A DNA stretch of 64,000 nt from Nageia nagi (taxonomy: Eukaryota; Pinophyta). The position numbers and the translations under genes are program-made. Below, piece after piece: positions 43,928 through 57,000 of this stretch (the stretch's first letter is position 1; every line of letters begins with the position of its first letter). The notes beneath the pieces were generated by a model. That model was not told the origin of the DNA. It saw nothing but the letters and a program-made list of their open reading frames with translations, and did not search any database. The DNA lies in NCBI GenBank assembly GCA_050084985.1, contig JBITNC010000001.1:39246001-39310000 (forward strand). The letters are read 5' to 3'.

Positions 43928-46900
43928 GTGAGTGGGACATTATGGTTGCTTGAATCATCACTGGGCAAGTTGTTTTTCGTTTGATAGTTAAAGTAAAATC
44001 ACTGGCAGATAAATAAAATTATGCAACTTTTTAACGCCATAAGTTTCGATCTCATGGATTTTTCTAAGCTATATGTTATAGAGCTTGTGATTAGGTAGAA
44101 CCGAGATGTTTACCTTCTGACGTGAGTAGAGGAAAATATGGTCTAAAAGAGACTGATTGGAGTAGCATATATTAAAACAAACCGAAGGAAGTTCAATTCG
44201 CCATTAGCTTCATTTGCAGCCTCATGTGTAGATTTTGTTTTCCATAACTAATTGTAGAAGTTTACATTTCGATGTAATGCTATACAACAAATTGGTTTTT
44301 GCAATGTTTGCATTGTATATAACATTTTTTTAAGCAAAGCATAAGAAATTTGATTAACTTCGTAGTTTTACAAAGTAAATTTTTAATATATAGCAGTACA
44401 ATATAAAATTATTATAATAAGAATATTGATAAATTATAAATTTTTTTATTAATATCGGCAATTGGTAATATAATGGCACCGCCTATGTTTTGTTTATCTT
44501 CTGTTCTTTCTGGTCACTTAGTGTGATAATGATCAGATACTAAACATCATATGACAAGCCTTATAATTTTGATAGAAATAAGAAATTTAAATTATAAATC
44601 TCTTCCTTAACGTCAGAATTAGATCTTTTGCGAATCGCTAGAATAGTAGGAAACTAGTCATATAAACAATAATAAATAGCAAATGTCCCCACAGCACACC
44701 ATAATTGGAAAATTTCAAAATTGTTAACCTCAACTGGTATAGATTCAAATAATTAACTATAACTATTTTTTTAAATAAAATAATTAACTTAAATGTATAT
44801 ACTTTTTTGTAATTAATTCAAAGTATTTTACAACAATATCTACTACTTATAAAAATCTGATCCCTGATACTGTGGTGCAGAATTATATCTCGATTTATTA
44901 CTCTCCAACATTTAATTATACAATGTTTAATATCAATGCTATACTTTTTACAATATCTAATCATTTGTTGAAACATCAATATATCGATATATATACTCCT
45001 ATACATCATAATTTTTTTATAGAAATTTATCCATTTTACATATATCTTCAGATATAATTTATAGGACAATTTCATATTTATCTCCAACTGATTAGCATTT
45101 TCCAGTTTTTTTATGATTAATGAGGGAGAATATTTAATGGAGATAGTGAATGAGGTCAAATTTTATTTGAACCAATATTGCCTCGAATCTTTTCACAGGC
45201 AAATAGAATACCCTATAAAATCATATAACTAAAATAACTTAATGGAAATTAAAATCAGTTCTGATAAACAACTTCTGTTTTTCAGTAATGGATTCAATAT
45301 TACTTAAATGAAAAACTCTTGATATACATTTTGTTAAACGAAGCTATTTACAGGAGCGAGAAGCACCAAACTAATACAAATTATAATTTACTTTGGAAAG
45401 ACAAACTTGAAGCAAGAGCTGACTTGGCTCTAGTATTACATGTGACATGAAAGTTCATAGACACAAAAGCGAATGGAAGTGATGATGATTGAGCAAGCTT
45501 ATAAATAATCGAGTGAACTATGGGCTTTTGTTCCGTTTCGAGATCACACCTTTTCAGACTAAAAAGGATTTTGTTCCACAAATAGAAGTTGGGTCTATTC
45601 ATACTTCTGCATCTTGCTTCATGACAATTACAATCTGAACTCTGCTGGTTGTAAAATACGTTAGACACAGGTGATCTTACACGATGCACTCAAGTCAATA
45701 CCTTAAATTTAGATTTACTCTTTCGTAAAGAATACGACATAGGTGAAGAAACTGTGTGAAAACTAGTTAAATTGAATCATTATGAAGCATGATTACTTAA
45801 GTAAAGAACATAATCAATGGTACCACTATGAGCACTACTGTGTTATCCATGTAATTAAGTAATTTCCCTATGGGCACAGCTTCTTAGGCAATTCATTGGT
45901 ACCAGAGACAGAATAGATCTTTTTTCTGCTCGCATGGCAGAATGCTTTTGTAGAAAGTAATAACAGCCTACAATGTCCCTTTCGACTGTTCCAGAATTGA
46001 TGATATGCAGTGATCCAGTAACAAACAGTGGAAGGAGCTAATTATGATAAGAATATTTAGGGAATACGGGTATCTAACTTTTCATAAGAGTTAAGAATGT
46101 GGATCAGATATTGCCAAACTGGTACACTGCCACCTGTTCTTGAAAGTTGAAAATTCCAACACAGAATAATAACCAGTTGGTATAAAATTATTAATCTGAG
46201 ACAGAAGGGTTTAAAATCTAATGATGAGTAACAACTTTATACGCATCAATTCTCGGATATGGCCTTGAGAAACATGAATATCTTCAAATTGAAGTGCATT
46301 TCTATTATTTAATGGGCGAATTTTTGTACATCATTAGTGCTGTTTAGTCCATGGATGTGAAAAAACGTATGTGAAGTTTATGCCAACGGCTCACCGTTCA
46401 CTGTGTGAAGAGCGCGGTATGTTTTAGTTTAAGTTCACCTTGTCAACGGTGCCAATTCATTCTCATGTATAAGTATAACAACATTAGCAGTGTGGGGAGT
46501 AGGGTATCTACCAGATAATCTCCATAGTATTCATTTTAACTGGTTAGTAGTGAGTAGCACGGATCATTAATCCTGTTCTCTATTGTAAGTCCTTTCACAT
46601 CTTTCTCAGTTTAATTTTTCATTTGTAGAAGCCTTCATAAATTATTGTGCATTTGAGAGTTATGGTTTTTCGGTTTTGAGCCATGTCGTTTTTTTTTTAT
46701 TTTGGGTGAATCAAAGGGGGGTCTCTATTGGGGTCCCTAGCCTTTGGTAAAAAAAAAACATAACTTACCAGCATTTAAACATCACATCTAAAGTAAGATG
46801 TATGTTCAAGATCTCATCTATTTAGGGGAAATAAAGTTATTTAAAAACAAGTGATAGGCGGCTTGATCTTCCGGAGAACAAGCTGACTTTTTCTTATATC

Positions 46901-49900
46901 CTGCTGGTGCTTCTCCCTCAAACTATGCAAATTTGATACATCAGACCTGGTGATATGAAAGAGGTTTGGACCCTTGAGTCTTTATCATTATCTCTAAATT
47001 TGAGAATGTAATAAGCATTAGGCTGTGTTTTCATAGATGTTACTTCCTAATTTTTTTAGTAGAGAAAATAGACTAGATTTTACTGCGGAGAAATTCAGGG
47101 AAAAGAATTGATGGAAAATATGTCGGGCAATATTTACCGCCAAAATATTTCTAATCTGATGTGCTTCACTTCCGCCCCTAATTTATAATCTGCTCAAAAC
47201 ATCTGTAGATAATTCTAGCTACTCTATATTTTCAGTGAAGGTTCCCTTTAGCACGGATTTAAAGTGCAACTTTTATTATCTCTGCTGTAGTCATGTCCAT
47301 GGGAACATAAGGATAATTACATTTGAAATTAAAAATTGGCTTTGTTTTAGGGGAAAATTGAACCCATTCATGAATAGGATATATAGTTCTCTATAAGACC
47401 ATAGAATGAACCAAAATGTTGCCATTTTTGCTCAAAAGATTTGAGGAGTGAATTTATTCTTCATACTATAGATCTTCTTATTTAACTTGAGTTATTGTTG
47501 TTATAAGGTAATTAAGTTTTGGAATTTGGATTATAATAAAAATATATATATATCTGTAATTGTCATTGAATTTTGTATGTAAAATCCTCGTTGTAGCAGG
47601 TACATAGGAGATACAGAGAATATTGTGAGCAGATGCAGATGGTGAAAGCATCATTTGAAGCTATAGCAGGGATGGGAGCAGCGGCTCCATATACCCAATT
47701 GGCTTTGAAGGCAATGTCAAGGCACTTCAGATGTCTAAGAGATGCAATCAGTAATCAGCTTGGGGCCACAAAAAAAGCACTAGGGGAGGACTCCAATGTT
47801 CCTGGTACAAGCAGAGGTGAAACACCAAGATTAAGGCTTCTTGATCAAAGCCTTAGACAACAACGCCAAGTGCAGCACTTAGGAATGCTTGAGCAACATG
47901 CCTGGCGACCACAGCGAGGACTTCCGGAACGTTCGGTGTCTGTGCTTCGTGCATGGTTATTTGAGCATTTTCTTCACCCGTAAGTTCAAAGTCCTTGGCC
48001 TATTTTGAACACTCTTGATTAACTGCTCACTCACGGACAATAATGAACTACTTATTTGTCTTTTTGCCAATCATAATGGACCATGTTTTCTTGTTATAGT
48101 CTAGGCATGCTTATGCCCTCCATATTTGTTTAATGGAAGGATGTAGATAGATTTGGTATTGCATTCTTCTGTAAATTCATTTTTCTTAAAAGCCGCTCTA
48201 ACTGCATGTATGCGCGCATTTGTATAAAATGTACGCGAAAGCTCGATAACAGGTAAGAAAGAATGATTGAAAAATAAAAATAAACTATTGAATGCACACA
48301 ATGCATGTCAGTGAACAAGTGTAGATGTGAACCACAACATATCCTGTTAAATGTACTCCAGCACGTGATCAAATTGAAAATCAAGATGCAATTCAACTGA
48401 AACATTTGAAGGAAATTAAACTCAAGAAATTCAAAACCAACAGATTCTTCCTAAGTTCCTACAACGTATACTCAATATCAGCCTTATACTTGGATATGCT
48501 TGCTACAAGCTTGGTCAAAGAATTAAAATTTTGATTTAAGAATATGAATTAATTAACAAAGGCTAATTTGACAAGTTCACGAGGGATCTGATGGACTTTC
48601 GAACTTTGTGAAAGGCTTGGTTTATCACTGCATCTTTTACAAATTGAGTAAAATAGAAGCCATTAGGCTTGGTCTAATTAACAAAAAACTCGTCTTACTT
48701 AAAAAATAAAATAACCTTACACATACCAAGTCTATAGGGTAGCTCCTTGTATGTATAATATAAATCAATGTCAGACATTTGTATGTGGACATAAATCCCA
48801 ACGCTTGCACCTACTACAAGTAGAGTAAGTGATATTTGTTTCTAAACAGCATTCCTAATAATTATTGGGTTCAAGTGTGGAAGCTTATTTTAATATCGGC
48901 CAAGTATTAATAAAATTTAGTGACATACTTGTATGGAAAGTTAAGAGATAAGTTTTTTTTAGTACAATATTAATTAGTCGGTGAATAGCTTATAAACAGA
49001 TTTTTTTGAAGTCACGATTTCAAATTAATGTAAGTCTTGAGTTTCAAAAATACAAAATAAATCATTTGTTCATTTTTGTTACAGTTACCCTACAGATGCA
49101 GATAAGCAAATGTTGGCAAAACAAACCGGTCTGACAAGAAGTCAGGTATATTTCATGGCATAATAACGGGGTACTCGTCTGAATATGAAGAGGACTTTGT
49201 TATTCGAAATGATGTGTGGAATAATAATAATCTTAGTAGTCATCAAACAAAAAATAACACATGTATCTCGTTTCAGGTTTCAAATTGGTTCATAAACGCC
49301 AGAGTTAGGCTCTGGAAGCCAATGGTGGAAGAGATGTATGTACAGGAAATGAGGGAGTCATCTGATATGGATATTATTAATGGGAAGAGAAAGGTAAATG
49401 AATCAAGGGATAAAATTGAGAGTTCATTGGGCGATGAAATAAACATGAACAAGCACGGAAAGATGATGCTGGATGGAGGGGGATCAGATAAACAGTCAGC
49501 ATCTGAGTGTGAAGGATCTAAAGTTGATCATGGTTGCAGCACCTCGCAAACTGCCCAAGAAAGTACTGGCACAGCTATGAGCATGCCTCTTGAAACACAT
49601 TTTCGTCCTGGGGAAAAAGTTGACAGTATGAGAGAAGCGGACATGAACGTGAAGAGGAATATTTTTATCCGTGAATCCGACTCTCTATCTTCTGTTAATG
49701 CAGCGGCAAACATGGTCGGTGCTGGTAGAAAGCTTGACGATACACAAGTGGGCCACAATTTTGATCAAGGCATGAAGAGATTTAGAAATGATTTAGACAG
49801 GAACAGGCTTCAAGGATATGAAGACACAGTTGACTTTTCTTATTGTCATGACCCTGCCGGCATTGGTGGTAGGTACGAGGATTTGGCCCCTAGGCAGATA

Positions 49901-50116
49901 GGAAATGCAGGTGTATCTTTGACATTGGGTTTGCGCCACAGTGGAGGACATGAAAAGTATAACAATGGATTTTATGATTCTGCTTCAGACACCAATCATC
50001 ATTTTAATATTCACCACCATGGTCATGATCAAGGCTATGGAAGTGGTTTTGATGCTGAAAACCTACAGTTCAGGAAACATGTAGGGAGTCAACTCTTGCA
50101 TGATTTTGTGGGCTAG
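42251..50116 (+). CDS. BLH9: BELL-class TALE homeodomain transcription factor, PENNYWISE/POUND-FOOLISH (BLH9/BLH8) clade; four coding exons
   Basis: Joining 42251-43927, 47600-47979, 49085-49145 and 49277-50116 keeps the frame (phases 0, 2, 0) and gives about 985 residues. From N to [11 protein letters not shown] (13-22), a Q/S-rich disordered region, a ZIBEL-type GLSLSLS (about 353), the SKY half of POX ([20 protein letters not shown], about 440-460), the BELL half ([12 protein letters not shown]...[14 protein letters not shown], about 545-590), the TALE homeodomain (about 662-724, loop [13 protein letters not shown]), GVSLTLGL (about 918) and the terminal LLHDFVG. The N-terminal motif, GPFTGYAS before SKY, and the DFVG end match PNY/BLH9. 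Such factors pair with KNOX proteins in the nucleus and maintain the shoot meristem and organ patterning. At about 985 residues it is much longer than Arabidopsis PNY (about 575), mostly by added N-terminal sequence. No stop or frameshift is seen, so it looks functional. Confidence 0.95.
43928..47599 (+). other. BELL gene intron 1 (3672 bases)
   Basis: Donor GTGAGT at 43928, acceptor TTGTAGCAG ending at 47599. The intron interrupts the POX/BELL domain between LDE and VHRRY, a conserved position in the family. Its sequence is AT-rich and holds no recognisable gene or repeat. Small open frames (44818-45159 minus, 45381-45689 minus) look like chance. Confidence 0.9.
47600..47979 (+). CDS. BLH9: BELL gene coding exon 2
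   Basis: It encodes [20 protein letters not shown] and the rest of the BELL half of POX, a linker with [17 protein letters not shown], and the start of the homeodomain ([26 protein letters not shown]). It ends after CACCC before GTAAGT, leaving two bases of the Pro codon (phase 2). The linker [11 protein letters not shown] is shared with BEL1-type proteins. Confidence 0.95.
47980..49084 (+). other. BELL gene intron 2 (1105 bases)
   Basis: Donor GTAAGT at 47980, acceptor TTTTGTTACAG ending at 49084. It splits the three-residue-loop region of the homeodomain between HP and YP. It contains no other feature. Confidence 0.92.
49085..49145 (+). CDS. BLH9: BELL gene coding exon 3 (61 bases)
   Basis: A microexon-sized piece encoding [20 protein letters not shown], the second helix of the TALE homeodomain. 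It begins by completing the split Pro codon and ends in phase 0 before GTATAT. Its size and position are conserved in BELL genes, which confirms the splice model although the frame is too short to stand out by itself. Confidence 0.95.
49146..49276 (+). other. BELL gene intron 3 (131 bases)
   Basis: Donor GTATAT at 49146, acceptor TCTCGTTTCAG ending at 49276. Its last 63 bases carry an open frame in phase with exon 4. Confidence 0.92.
49277..50116 (+). CDS. BLH9: BELL gene coding exon 4
   Basis: It starts with the recognition helix [20 protein letters not shown] and encodes about 265 further residues: an acidic, Ser-rich region, the ZIBEL motif [13 protein letters not shown] and a His-rich stretch ([10 protein letters not shown]). 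It ends [14 protein letters not shown], with TAG at 50114. The LLHDFVG end is shared with PNY-type BELL proteins. Confidence 0.95.
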   Translation, partial: VSNWFINARVRLWKPMVEEMYVQEMRESSDMDIINGKRKVNESRDKIESSLGDEINMNKHGKMMLDGGGSDKQSASECEGSKVDHGCSTSQTAQESTGTAMSMPLETHFRPGEKVDSMREADMNVKRNIFIRESDSLSSVNAAANMVGAGRKLDDTQVGHNFDQGMKRFRNDLDRNRLQGYEDTVDFSYCHDPAGIGGRYEDLAPRQIGNAGVSLTLGLRHSGGHEKYNNGFYDSASDTNHHFNIHHHGHDQGYGSGFDAENLQFRKHVGSQLLHDFVG

Positions 50117-50540
50117 AATGATTCATATATAGGATTACAAGGAGATATCATTGCAAAGAAGTTTGGATCAGAGAGGGTTTTAACCTTCACCAAGCAGACT
50201 TGCAAAGTTCAAATCATGTGGACCGGGTGAGTTTAGGCTGTCAGCTTTGTACAAAGCAAATGATGTAGCTTGCTATTTAAATTGTGGAAAGAATCTTGAA
50301 GTATATGTCTAGTTCTTATGTCTGAAAAAAGTGGCCGCTGACAGTAGAATGTTTATGATGATGAGCGAGGCTGATTAACAATATAGCAGCCATGCCTTAG
50401 ACTATAGATTAACAATATAGCAGCCATGCCTTAGAAAATAGTCCACAGTGAGGAGATTAAAGATGGAAGAAAGTGGCGCATTTATTTTACGGGCAAGAAT
50501 ATTTGGGTTTCTGAAGGGTGCACTATGTATACAGTCTTTC
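50117..50540 (+). other. Probable 3' UTR of the BELL gene
   Basis: Non-coding sequence directly after the stop. I see no canonical AATAAA, so the polyadenylation site is not placed. It includes a 29-bp direct repeat at 50373-50435. Confidence 0.45.
50373..50435. repeat. 29-bp direct repeat, 34-bp period
   Basis: GATTAACAATATAGCAGCCA and the nine bases after it occur at 50373-50401 and again, exactly, at 50407-50435. This is a recent small tandem duplication in the probable 3' UTR. Confidence 0.93.
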
Positions 50541-53500
50541 ATAACAAAATTGTACTTCACAAATATTAATCGTGGGGAGTCAAATTTTCATGAAAACAAA
50601 CAGTTTTCTATGATTAAACAATAACTTTGATATGCCCATCTCTGCTTCTGGATTGGATGAAAGGCAACTTCCATTCTCATCTTCTTTTTCGTATATAGCT
50701 TACACAGACCGGAAGAGAAGAAGACTGTATTTTAATATGTAAATCTATCCTTGCCACTTGAGCAATGGGCATTGTACACAAACAATTGGCTGGACATGAT
50801 ATTACTTGACAACCAGATGCTTTGCTTTGATTTGTTACGCTTCCTTTCTGATATATTCCCTAGTCGGATATGGGTAAAGAATAGTTGTTCATTTTCATTT
50901 TATATTCATGTTTGAATCATTGAAATTGTATGCTTGATCTCCAATAGTATTGCAGATACATGAAACAATATGGAGGACACTCATCAATCATTTCTTGTAA
51001 GATTCTAGCTTCATATATCATGTAAATGTCCGGCAGTTCGGTCCCCATTTGGGGATTTAGTTAATGCAAGCCATGATTGGAACAACTAATTTTTAACGCT
51101 TTCTTTATTAGTCAATGTACACTTTCCTATTATATTATTGTCAATACCAATTTTTTCTTTTTTTCTTTTATTGGCTTTTTCCTCTTCTTCTCGCTCAATG
51201 AGCTTCTGTTGTATATGGGTTATAAATTACTAGAATAATATATGGGAATCTGAATAATGGCTTAATTTATCTTTAACTTTTACAATGCTTGCGCATGATT
51301 TACGTTCTAAGCATGCCCATATATTTGACAATTACTTCATGAATGTCAGGCTAGAAAGTGAACAACAAAGCTTTGAAAAAGGTGTCGATTAATTTCGTTA
51401 TCTAGACGTCTGAACTTTTACTAAAAGCCTTAAAGAAAGAGGGCACAGCCCACGATGAGCATTGTCTGTTTGGTATCTATCTTGGTTGTGATGATAGCGG
51501 TTATCAAATGATGATAACGGGTAGTGAATCCATAGAATAGCGATAAATAATTAAATTTAGTTTTTTCTTGTGGCATTCCTCGTGGATGTAACTTGAAAAC
51601 ACAATGATTCGTGTCTTCGTTGGAAGTCTACATTCTGTTGTGGCTTTTTGCGAGTTTTACAGGCTTTTATGGATGAGCTTCCTAAGCCAACTTACATTTA
51701 TTCTCGATCTTAACTTGTTGGTCTGATTGATAATGGTTGGTGAGTCATTGCCTCTGTAAGTGGATAATTTAGTTCGTCGTGCTTTACAGTTTACAACTTA
51801 TTGCGATTTAAGACGTTCTCATTATTCTAACGAGGATCTGATTGGATATTCACGTTGCCAACTATCATTTTTTAAAAGCATTGTTAAAGAGCATGATAAG
51901 CAAGCCAGCCAGCTTGCTTTCATGAATACTAAATCTTGTTATTATTAATTTTGTAAAAGGGGTTAAATTATTTGATCAGCTGATGTTGAAAGGAGTTTAT
52001 ACCCAGTGATGCCACTGAAAACAGGTGTGAGACATAAAACTAATGCTGAAATTTGTAGTGTAGCAAAACATATAAATTAATAGCCGATGTGTAGGGATTA
52101 TTGTTGGTGGGTTTGGAGGAAAATCGAATCAGATATTACTAGAATTTGTCACTGGACATTTTAAATTCCCGTATCAGTTTGACGCACATTCGGATTGTTG
52201 TAATAACCGTAAGAAAGATGGTTGTTTATACTATTAGACTTTGAGACTCCAGTACAAATTATAGATTAAGCCATCTGATTCTGAGTTCGTAACTTGAGCA
52301 CAAACAAACTAGCAGCTAAATATTTGTGTTTCTATATATGCATTCGTGTTCTTTAACGTAGTATTAAAAGGACGATGAGATAACTAATTAATAGGAAAGG
52401 CACGATGGATTGGATTTATAATAATTAGTACATGATTCCGTCTAGACTGGCTTGATTCTAGGCTCCCTTATGAATAATGGGTTTCCATAACATAGCCTGT
52501 AAAAGTTGAAATTGTAAACTTTGCCTTTCATAATTTACTCGTATTAATAAATTTGAAGTGATAAATTACATTGTGTTTATATTTTAATGTATATAGATAG
52601 ACATGTGTCACTTAAAAGTCTTTAAATTCACTGGTTTGTAGGAAGTAAATGTATATCAATTAAGAATTTGAATGATTGTTTCTCAAGAATAACAATGAAT
52701 AATGCATAAATATTTCAAAAAAACAAAAAGAATAATACTCCCAAGAATAATTAATCATAATCATTCGCATCCACTCAATGAAAATAAGTCACTAAAATAA
52801 AATTTTAGAACTAGATCAAGCAACATATGAGGATGTTTGTTAAAATTTCAAACTAGTAACTTTTCATAAGTATTTGACAAAAAAAACTTAGCAAAACAAG
52901 GAGCACACCTTGCTTGAATGAAATCAAAATAATTTATGACATAATTAATCATGCATTCACTAAATCATTTGTAAATCTATTTATAGTCATAATAATCTAG
53001 ATGTGAATATAACTATATTTATATCATTAATAACTTGGCTTAGTACATTAAGTAGTAAAATTGTTACTTCCTACATACATATGTGATATCCCGTTAAACA
53101 TTTCATGGAGGTGGGTTGCCTCCTTTTTGATAGTAATCTCTTTCTTACCAATACAGTTGGAGGTCATTGCACATACTTGTAATTACATTGTGGAGTTATG
53201 GAATTCACCAATCATTTTCTTTCTTTCTTACTATCATACCATATTTTGACTTCGCCTTGTAGTTGATCCTATTCCATGTGTAAAACTTATTTTTCCAAAC
53301 ATTATTGCTAGGCACTCTTTTCTTTGTTACACTCTTCTCTCTTAACAATCAATGTATCCCTCGATAATTACCATAGAAAGTTGTAGTAGCTCTCATCTTT
53401 CTAAGTTCCATGGTGCCTTCAATATCTCTTTTGCATTTGCTTGTGGCCTTGACAATACGATTTTATAATCGTTTGGAAAAATGTTGTTTGTGTTGCTCCT

Positions 53501-53860
53501 ATATGAAGAGAAGACAAGCCTTACCCTCGCACTCCCGAAGAAACCTATCTTGTTGTCCTTATCCTCCATGAAACCCCAACACTTGAACGCTTACTCTTTA
53601 CTCTTTTGAAACAAGCCTCTTCAACTATGTGTTTTTGTCAAATTATACAAAAATATGTGGAAAACAAGAAGGAAGATCCTGATTCAAATTGCAACCATTC
53701 AAGTTATAACCTTAGTTAGGTAATTCAAGCGAAAAAAATTAATTCCTACTTGAGTATTGCAACAAACATAAATTTAACCAATAAAGCTTATAGTTGCTTC
53801 AAATACAACTCTTCTTGTAAATTGTTACCAACTTGAAGATAGGGAATCCTTTACTTACTT
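50541..53860. other. No recognisable gene
   Basis: AT-rich intergenic sequence. Isolated short frames (51760-51948, 53061-53249) show no family features. Confidence 0.6.
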
Positions 53861-54010
53861 GACAGAAGGAAATTTGTTATCGACCTAGCAATAAGGAATT
53901 CATTTCTGACCCGATAATAGGGAATTCATTATCGACTACAATAAGGAATTAGTTGTTGACCTGATAGTAAGGAATTTGTTGCTGACCCGACAACAAGCAA
54001 TTTGGTTGCT
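53861..54010. repeat. Minisatellite, six units of 21-27 bp
   Basis: Units begin with GAC at 53861, 53882, 53908, 53934, 53958 and 53984. They follow the pattern GACCCGATAATAAGGAATT plus a short TTGTTGCT-like tail (21, 26, 26, 24, 26 and 27 bases). Units differ at several positions, so the array is not new. Confidence 0.88.
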
Positions 54011-57000
54011 AGCATGTATATTTGAAAGACTTAATGATTAACTTGAATGATGCCTTCCTTTGTAATTTTTTTTTGAAAGTTTAATGAAACTAATGTTATG
54101 TCTAAGACATTCCCTACATATTGTTGTGAATTTTATTCTATTGGGTGATCTTGCATTTTGTTATTTTGATGTTTGGTTACCATGTCATTAGGTGTTTATT
54201 TTGTTGGTTCGTGCATTGTGCATTTGAGGCATTCCTCTTGGAGGCTTCTTTGAGCTTTTTAGATATTAAATTTGATCATTTTGTATTTTCAATAATGTTT
54301 GGCTCTTTTTCTAATTTAATTATTTTTTTAGGGTTATTTCTATCATAATAGTAATCAAGCAATTTTGAATTATGATTATTAATTTATAATAAATTTTATA
54401 GAAATAGATTATTAATATTCTAATTGGAATGTATTTAATGGAATCATTAATACATTATAATGTATTTTAAATAGTTTTTGTTTTGAAAGGTAAATGATTT
54501 CTTGAAAAATTTAATAGTGAGCTTTTATTATAGTAACAACTCATAATAATCTTTTAGAGTTGGATATTTTTATTATATTTGAATTTTTATATAATTGTAA
54601 ATGGGAAAATATAATAATAACAAAAGAGAAATACAATTGATTGACTATATTTTATTATTATTATATTTGATTTTGGGATTTGAATTAATTATTTAATTAT
54701 TTAATTTTTTTAAATTTTTTTAAAAGTAAAAGAATTATATTATTTATTATTCTTACTGAAAGAAATGAATTATACTTTAAATTAAGCTTGGGGAGATATT
54801 AAATAAATAATGTAAGGTTTCATTTTATACTTTAGATATTTTAGATGGTGAATATTTTTAAGGGTAATTTTAAAGAGAAAGGATTTAATCATGAATTAAT
54901 ACTATTGTTAATAATATTAATGTGTTGGTTTATATTTGAAACTTTTGAATGATTAGTAATAACTTAATACTATTGTTACTATTAAGACATTTTTTAAACC
55001 TCCATCTCTAAATTTATTAGTTCAAGTGCCCAAAACAAATGTTTTCATCCCATTCCCAATAGTGATTTTTTGGTCTAAGTTATTTTCCTCAAAAAATAAA
55101 TCTCTAACCATGTTCCATCATTGGTCATATGAAAAGATGCATTCAACTTTATTACCCATTTTTTATTGCAATCAAAAGCAAAGTACCACTATTATACCAT
55201 CATTTTTCCAAATGAGGCCATTTGATCCGCAAATGTTGTTTATCTTGAGTAGAGAATTGAGCATATTTCCCTAAGCATTTATTTCCCACTTTCGTTTGTT
55301 CATCTTTTTAAGGTTGGTAAGCTGAACTCTTATTGAGTATTGTGCCATATAATTCCATTAATTTCTTCCAAAAATTATTGTTGAAAATGGGATCTCTACC
55401 ATAAAAATTCTCTTGAACATGCCATTGAGCTTAAAATTGTAACTCAAATATAACTAAATAATATAGACTAAATATAAACACCAACAAAACCTTTTGGTAA
55501 CTATTGACCATCATTTGCCATCATGGGAATACATTGTCTCTAGTTGCCATATATGGAACAAGTTACTAATCACCATATATTGTTGATCAAACCTTGATGT
55601 TAAGTTCGCTATTTTTCTACCCAATCTTTCCTTGCTAACCACAAAATTCATATATTGTGTGATTGCAACCAATATCATCAATTACATCTAGGCTTCATAC
55701 CTTTCCATCAGGATACAACTTGCCATCGTGGACTCTACTTATATCATCACATTCTTGGTTGATCTTCACTCCATCATCTTATCAACCTCATGAACTCCTC
55801 AACAATCATTAGACTCATTTCCACCAACCATGCATCAAGAAACTCGTCATGTGACCTGCTCTATTGAACTCATGCTCTTTGTCATTATAAGAGTTTCCTT
55901 ATAACTGTGTGATGACTTATGAGTGATTATGTAGTTTAATACATTAACATTAGTATACCAATTCCAATATCTTGGTAACCACATCAACCTATTTTTAATC
56001 TTATAGGCCACTAACTAGACTATTCATTGTTATTGAATTTTCCTCAACCAATGTCCTCGTGGAGATCATCTACCGATGTGATTACTACTATGCAAATTTT
56101 GTGGAGCCTATGGAAGATGGTAAGTCATTGTGTGTTTTTTTAACTTATCAATAACCATCAAAGTCTTTGCGTTATCAAATCATTAATTTCGCTACATACA
56201 ATATCTAACGACTTGGACTACCATTATCGAACCTATTAGTAAACACATCCATTATCTTATCGATCTACATAGGACTACTATGGACTCTCTTATGGATTGC
56301 TTCATGTTAAAAACCATGTGTGTATGGAGACTACCACCTACGCATTATGGATTCTCTTTCAAGATTATCGACTCATACTCTCTCTTGTTAGTATTCTACT
56401 GGAATTTGACTACGTCTATCCTTAGTTGTCAAATTCAAGTTTGACACCCTTGAAGTTCAAATGAAATTCGATATGTTTAAAAATTTATAATAAAATTGAA
56501 CATAAAATTTGATGTATTATAAGTGCACATATACATTTCAATGTTATGTAAATTAAAAATTAAATGCATTATAAAAAATTATAGTTAAATATAATTAAAA
56601 TATTAAAAACATTAAAATAAAATTTTTATTTATTTATTATTTTAAAAATTAATAACTAAATTTTTTATTCAACTATATATTTAAGTTCATTAAGTTTTTT
56701 TTTTAGTAATACAAAAAATATAATATTAAAATTAACAACATTTTCAATAAAAATGATAATACAAAATTTTTTAATTAAAATTTATGTCTATTTATTATTA
56801 AAAATTAAATGAATATTTACAATATTTTTAAAATTATATATTTAAATTCATTTAAAAAAATTAATAATTAAAAAAATATACACGTTTCAAATTTAATAAA
56901 TAAATGAATTAATTTTTTTAACAATATAAAACCTAAAACAAATTTAAAAAATAAAATAAATTTTAATAAAAATAAATTTAAAAAAGCTAAACCAATTCAA

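Noticed and set aside
44818-45689. Open frames within BELL intron 1 (both strands)
   Set aside because: Short, AT-rich and without motifs; no evidence of a nested gene.
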